Source: a virus
IMG/VR virus record: IMGVR_UViG_3300042867_001289
Span: 1 to 64,000 of that record
Reading direction: 5' to 3' (one strand)
DNA length: 64,000 bases
The notes under the pieces were generated by a model. That model was given only the letters and a program-made list of their open reading frames with translations, ran no database searches and was not told the origin of the DNA. Position numbers and translations under genes: made by a program. Below are positions 62,462 to 64,000 of the stretch, piece by piece (position 1 is the first letter of the stretch; every line of letters starts with the position of its first letter).

Positions 62462-64000
62462 ACCCAATAGACACAGTACTAACTAGCCTCCAAGGAGTGA
62501 AAAAAGTTGGAGAATCAGCATGGTCAGCAAAATGCCCGTGCCGTAACGACGACGACAACCCCAGCCTTTCCATCGGAATAGGCCGAGACAACAGGGTTCT
62601 ACTTAACTGCCACCGCGGTAACGGCGGCTGCGACACCAACCAAATCTGCGACTCAATAGGACTAACCATGACAGACCTCTACGAAAAGAAATCAGAGCCA
62701 CGAGAAACCCTCACGCTCACCAACACCTACCTGTACACCAACGAAGAAGGCGAAGTCCTTTTCCGCAAACTCCGATTCAAAGACAGTGCAGGTAAAAAAA
62801 CTTTCCGGCAGCAACACCCAGAAGGAAACGAATGGGTCTCAGGGCGCGCCGGGGCTGACCCCGTCCTCTACCGTCTACCCGCAGTCAAACAAGCCATCTC
62901 CGACCGTGCCGACATCTGGGTATGCGAAGGCGAAAAAGATGTCGACGCAGTAACCGAAGCGGGACGGTGCGGAACAACAATGCCCGACGGGGCTGGCAAA
63001 TGGAAACCAATCCACACAGCCCAAATTGCCGGGGCTCGCAGGGTAGTTATCGTCGCAGATAACGACCCCATCGGGACTGAGCACGCATGGGCCGTACACG
63101 ACGCCATCGTCGGGGCTGTCGAGAAAGTCATTGTCGTCTCAGCCCCGCAAGGCAAAGATGCTTACGATTTTATTCACGTTCACCGGGGCGACCTAGCCGA
63201 CATGGCACCGCTTGCCCGTCCCGGAGAAACCCAAATTGAAATCCCCACCGGGACTGACGAGTTCAGTGAGATCGCCAGGGGGATCGCAGACCTCGTAAAG
63301 TCCGACGCCCCGCTCACATCCAAATTGATGAGAGCCAGGAACCTGATTGATCGTGCCGAGGTAGATGGCATTCAGCAGGATGGCAGGCTTGTCACCTGGA
63401 CTGACTTCGTAAACGAAATTGAAGACGACAAATATGATTGGGTTATCCCAGGGGTTCTCGAACGGCAAGAACGAGTGATCGTCGTCGCCGCCGAAGGTGT
63501 AGGTAAAACAACTCTTGCCCGTCAAATTGCGATTTGTACCGCAGCAGGGATACAGCCATTCACCCGATCAGGGATGGCCCCCATCAGAACACTGTTCGTC
63601 GACCTCGAAAACCCTGAAAGAATTATCAGGAGAATGTCCAGGAAGATTGTTGCAGCAGCAGAACACTACCGGCCCCACAAAGGAGCCCCAATCAACGCAC
63701 ACCTCCTCATGAAACCCGACGGGATGAATCTCCTCGAAGCAGCAGACCGCATCCTCCTAGAAGAAACCATCGAACGAACCCAACCAGACCTGCTAGTCCT
63801 GGGGCCCCTGTACAAATCGTTTATCGATCCAGGCGGCAAAACATCCGAATCGGTCGCAGTCGCAGTAGCCAAATATCTTGACTACATCAGGTGGACATAC
63901 GACTGTGCACTCTGGTTAGAACACCACGCCCCGCTAGGCGGTTCCGGTGGCAGAGACATGCGCCCCTTCGGTTCCGCTGTGTGGTCCCGCTGGCCCGAAT
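62458..64000 (+). CDS. Bifunctional primase-helicase (TOPRIM plus RepA/KaiC-like ATPase), cut by window end
   Basis: At least 514 residues, no stop before the right edge. The N-terminus has a CHC2-like zinc ribbon (SAKCPCRNDDDNPSLSIG; LLNCHRGNGGC). The TOPRIM domain shows VCEGEKDVDAVTEAG and VIVADNDPIG. The C-terminal ATPase begins VIVVAAEGVGKTTLARQ (Walker A) with TLFVDLENP and LLVLGPLYKSF (Walker B-like) and WLEHHAPLGGSG. It makes primers and likely unwinds DNA at the fork. Overlaps the loader by ATGA. Confidence 0.93.
   Translation, partial: MNPIDTVLTSLQGVKKVGESAWSAKCPCRNDDDNPSLSIGIGRDNRVLLNCHRGNGGCDTNQICDSIGLTMTDLYEKKSEPRETLTLTNTYLYTNEEGEVLFRKLRFKDSAGKKTFRQQHPEGNEWVSGRAGADPVLYRLPAVKQAISDRADIWVCEGEKDVDAVTEAGRCGTTMPDGAGKWKPIHTAQIAGARRVVIVADNDPIGTEHAWAVHDAIVGAVEKVIVVSAPQGKDAYDFIHVHRGDLADMAPLARPGETQIEIPTGTDEFSEIARGIADLVKSDAPLTSKLMRARNLIDRAEVDGIQQDGRLVTWTDFVNEIEDDKYDWVIPGVLERQERVIVVAAEGVGKTTLARQIAICTAAGIQPFTRSGMAPIRTLFVDLENPERIIRRMSRKIVAAAEHYRPHKGAPINAHLLMKPDGMNLLEAADRILLEETIERTQPDLLVLGPLYKSFIDPGGKTSESVAVAVAKYLDYIRWTYDCALWLEHHAPLGGSGGRDMRPFGSAVWSRWPE

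Noticed and set aside
1-64000. CRISPR array
   Set aside because: No direct repeats with regular unique spacers; the repeats present are coding tandem units or intergenic cassettes, and the Cas4-like nuclease sits in a recombination operon.
1-64000. Insertion sequence, integrase or attachment site
   Set aside because: No transposase or recombinase motif and no convincing att duplication at the tRNA.

Overview
The window is a continuous stretch of a tailed dsDNA phage genome (or a prophage of one) that infects an actinobacterium. The phage identity rests on a large terminase, an HK97-type portal fused to a MuF-like domain, a prohead protease, an endolysin, SSB, a Rad52-like annealing protein with a Cas4/RecB-like nuclease, and a TOPRIM primase-helicase. 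The actinobacterial host is inferred from two WhiB-type iron-sulfur regulators, several promoters that place ATG 6-8 nt after the -10 box (leaderless mRNAs), an Rpf-like cell-wall hydrolase lipoprotein and a secreted Thr-rich protein. No integrase, major capsid, tail or CRISPR gene is visible; capsid and tail genes probably lie left of position 1.

Layout. 1-15.65 kb (minus strand) is a head-morphogenesis operon read leftwards: small membrane protein, portal-MuF, protease fusion, a cysteine-cluster protein, then an unusual series: a kinase-fold protein that has lost its catalytic residues, an apparently intact kinase-fold protein, a 1642-residue protein combining an anthrax-lethal-factor-like metallopeptidase signature with a second intact kinase signature, and a repeat-rich Pro/Glu protein cut by the window edge. 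Several of these carry the same short tag (a Gly-rich basic segment followed by an Asp-rich DxDxDG box). 15.7-26.1 kb (plus strand) holds terminase, recombination genes, a glycosyltransferase, a GNAT fusion, and, after a C-tract spacer, an HTH protein, HNH and RuvC-like nucleases and a ParB-like protein. 26.1-34.9 kb (mostly minus) holds dCMP deaminase, WhiB proteins, endolysin, SSB, a histone-deacetylase-fold enzyme with a tyrosine phosphatase, a DUF932 protein, a tRNA and cell-wall proteins.

35-60.7 kb is an accessory zone of more than 40 very small genes, nearly all transcribed singly. Each has its own TTGACA-17bp-TANNNT promoter followed by one of two conserved leaders (GTTTCACCAAC or GTACACATACCAAC), and many are closed by GNRA or UUCG hairpins. 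Up to about 51 kb they form convergent/divergent pairs whose divergent spacers carry a CTGAGA-N4-TCTCAG dyad or an older-looking spacer repeat; beyond 51 kb they all read rightwards, and several terminator hairpins enclose the next promoter. A 350-nt hairpin-rich segment near 53 kb is a structured-RNA candidate. From 61.3 kb the replication module (loader-like proteins and primase-helicase) begins and runs out of the window.

Taken together, the head operon may deliver or assemble tagged signalling enzymes (kinases, a peptidase), while the early genes add a phosphatase and a deacetylase: tools to rewire host phosphorylation and acetylation. This link is inference; the individual motifs are visible in the sequence.
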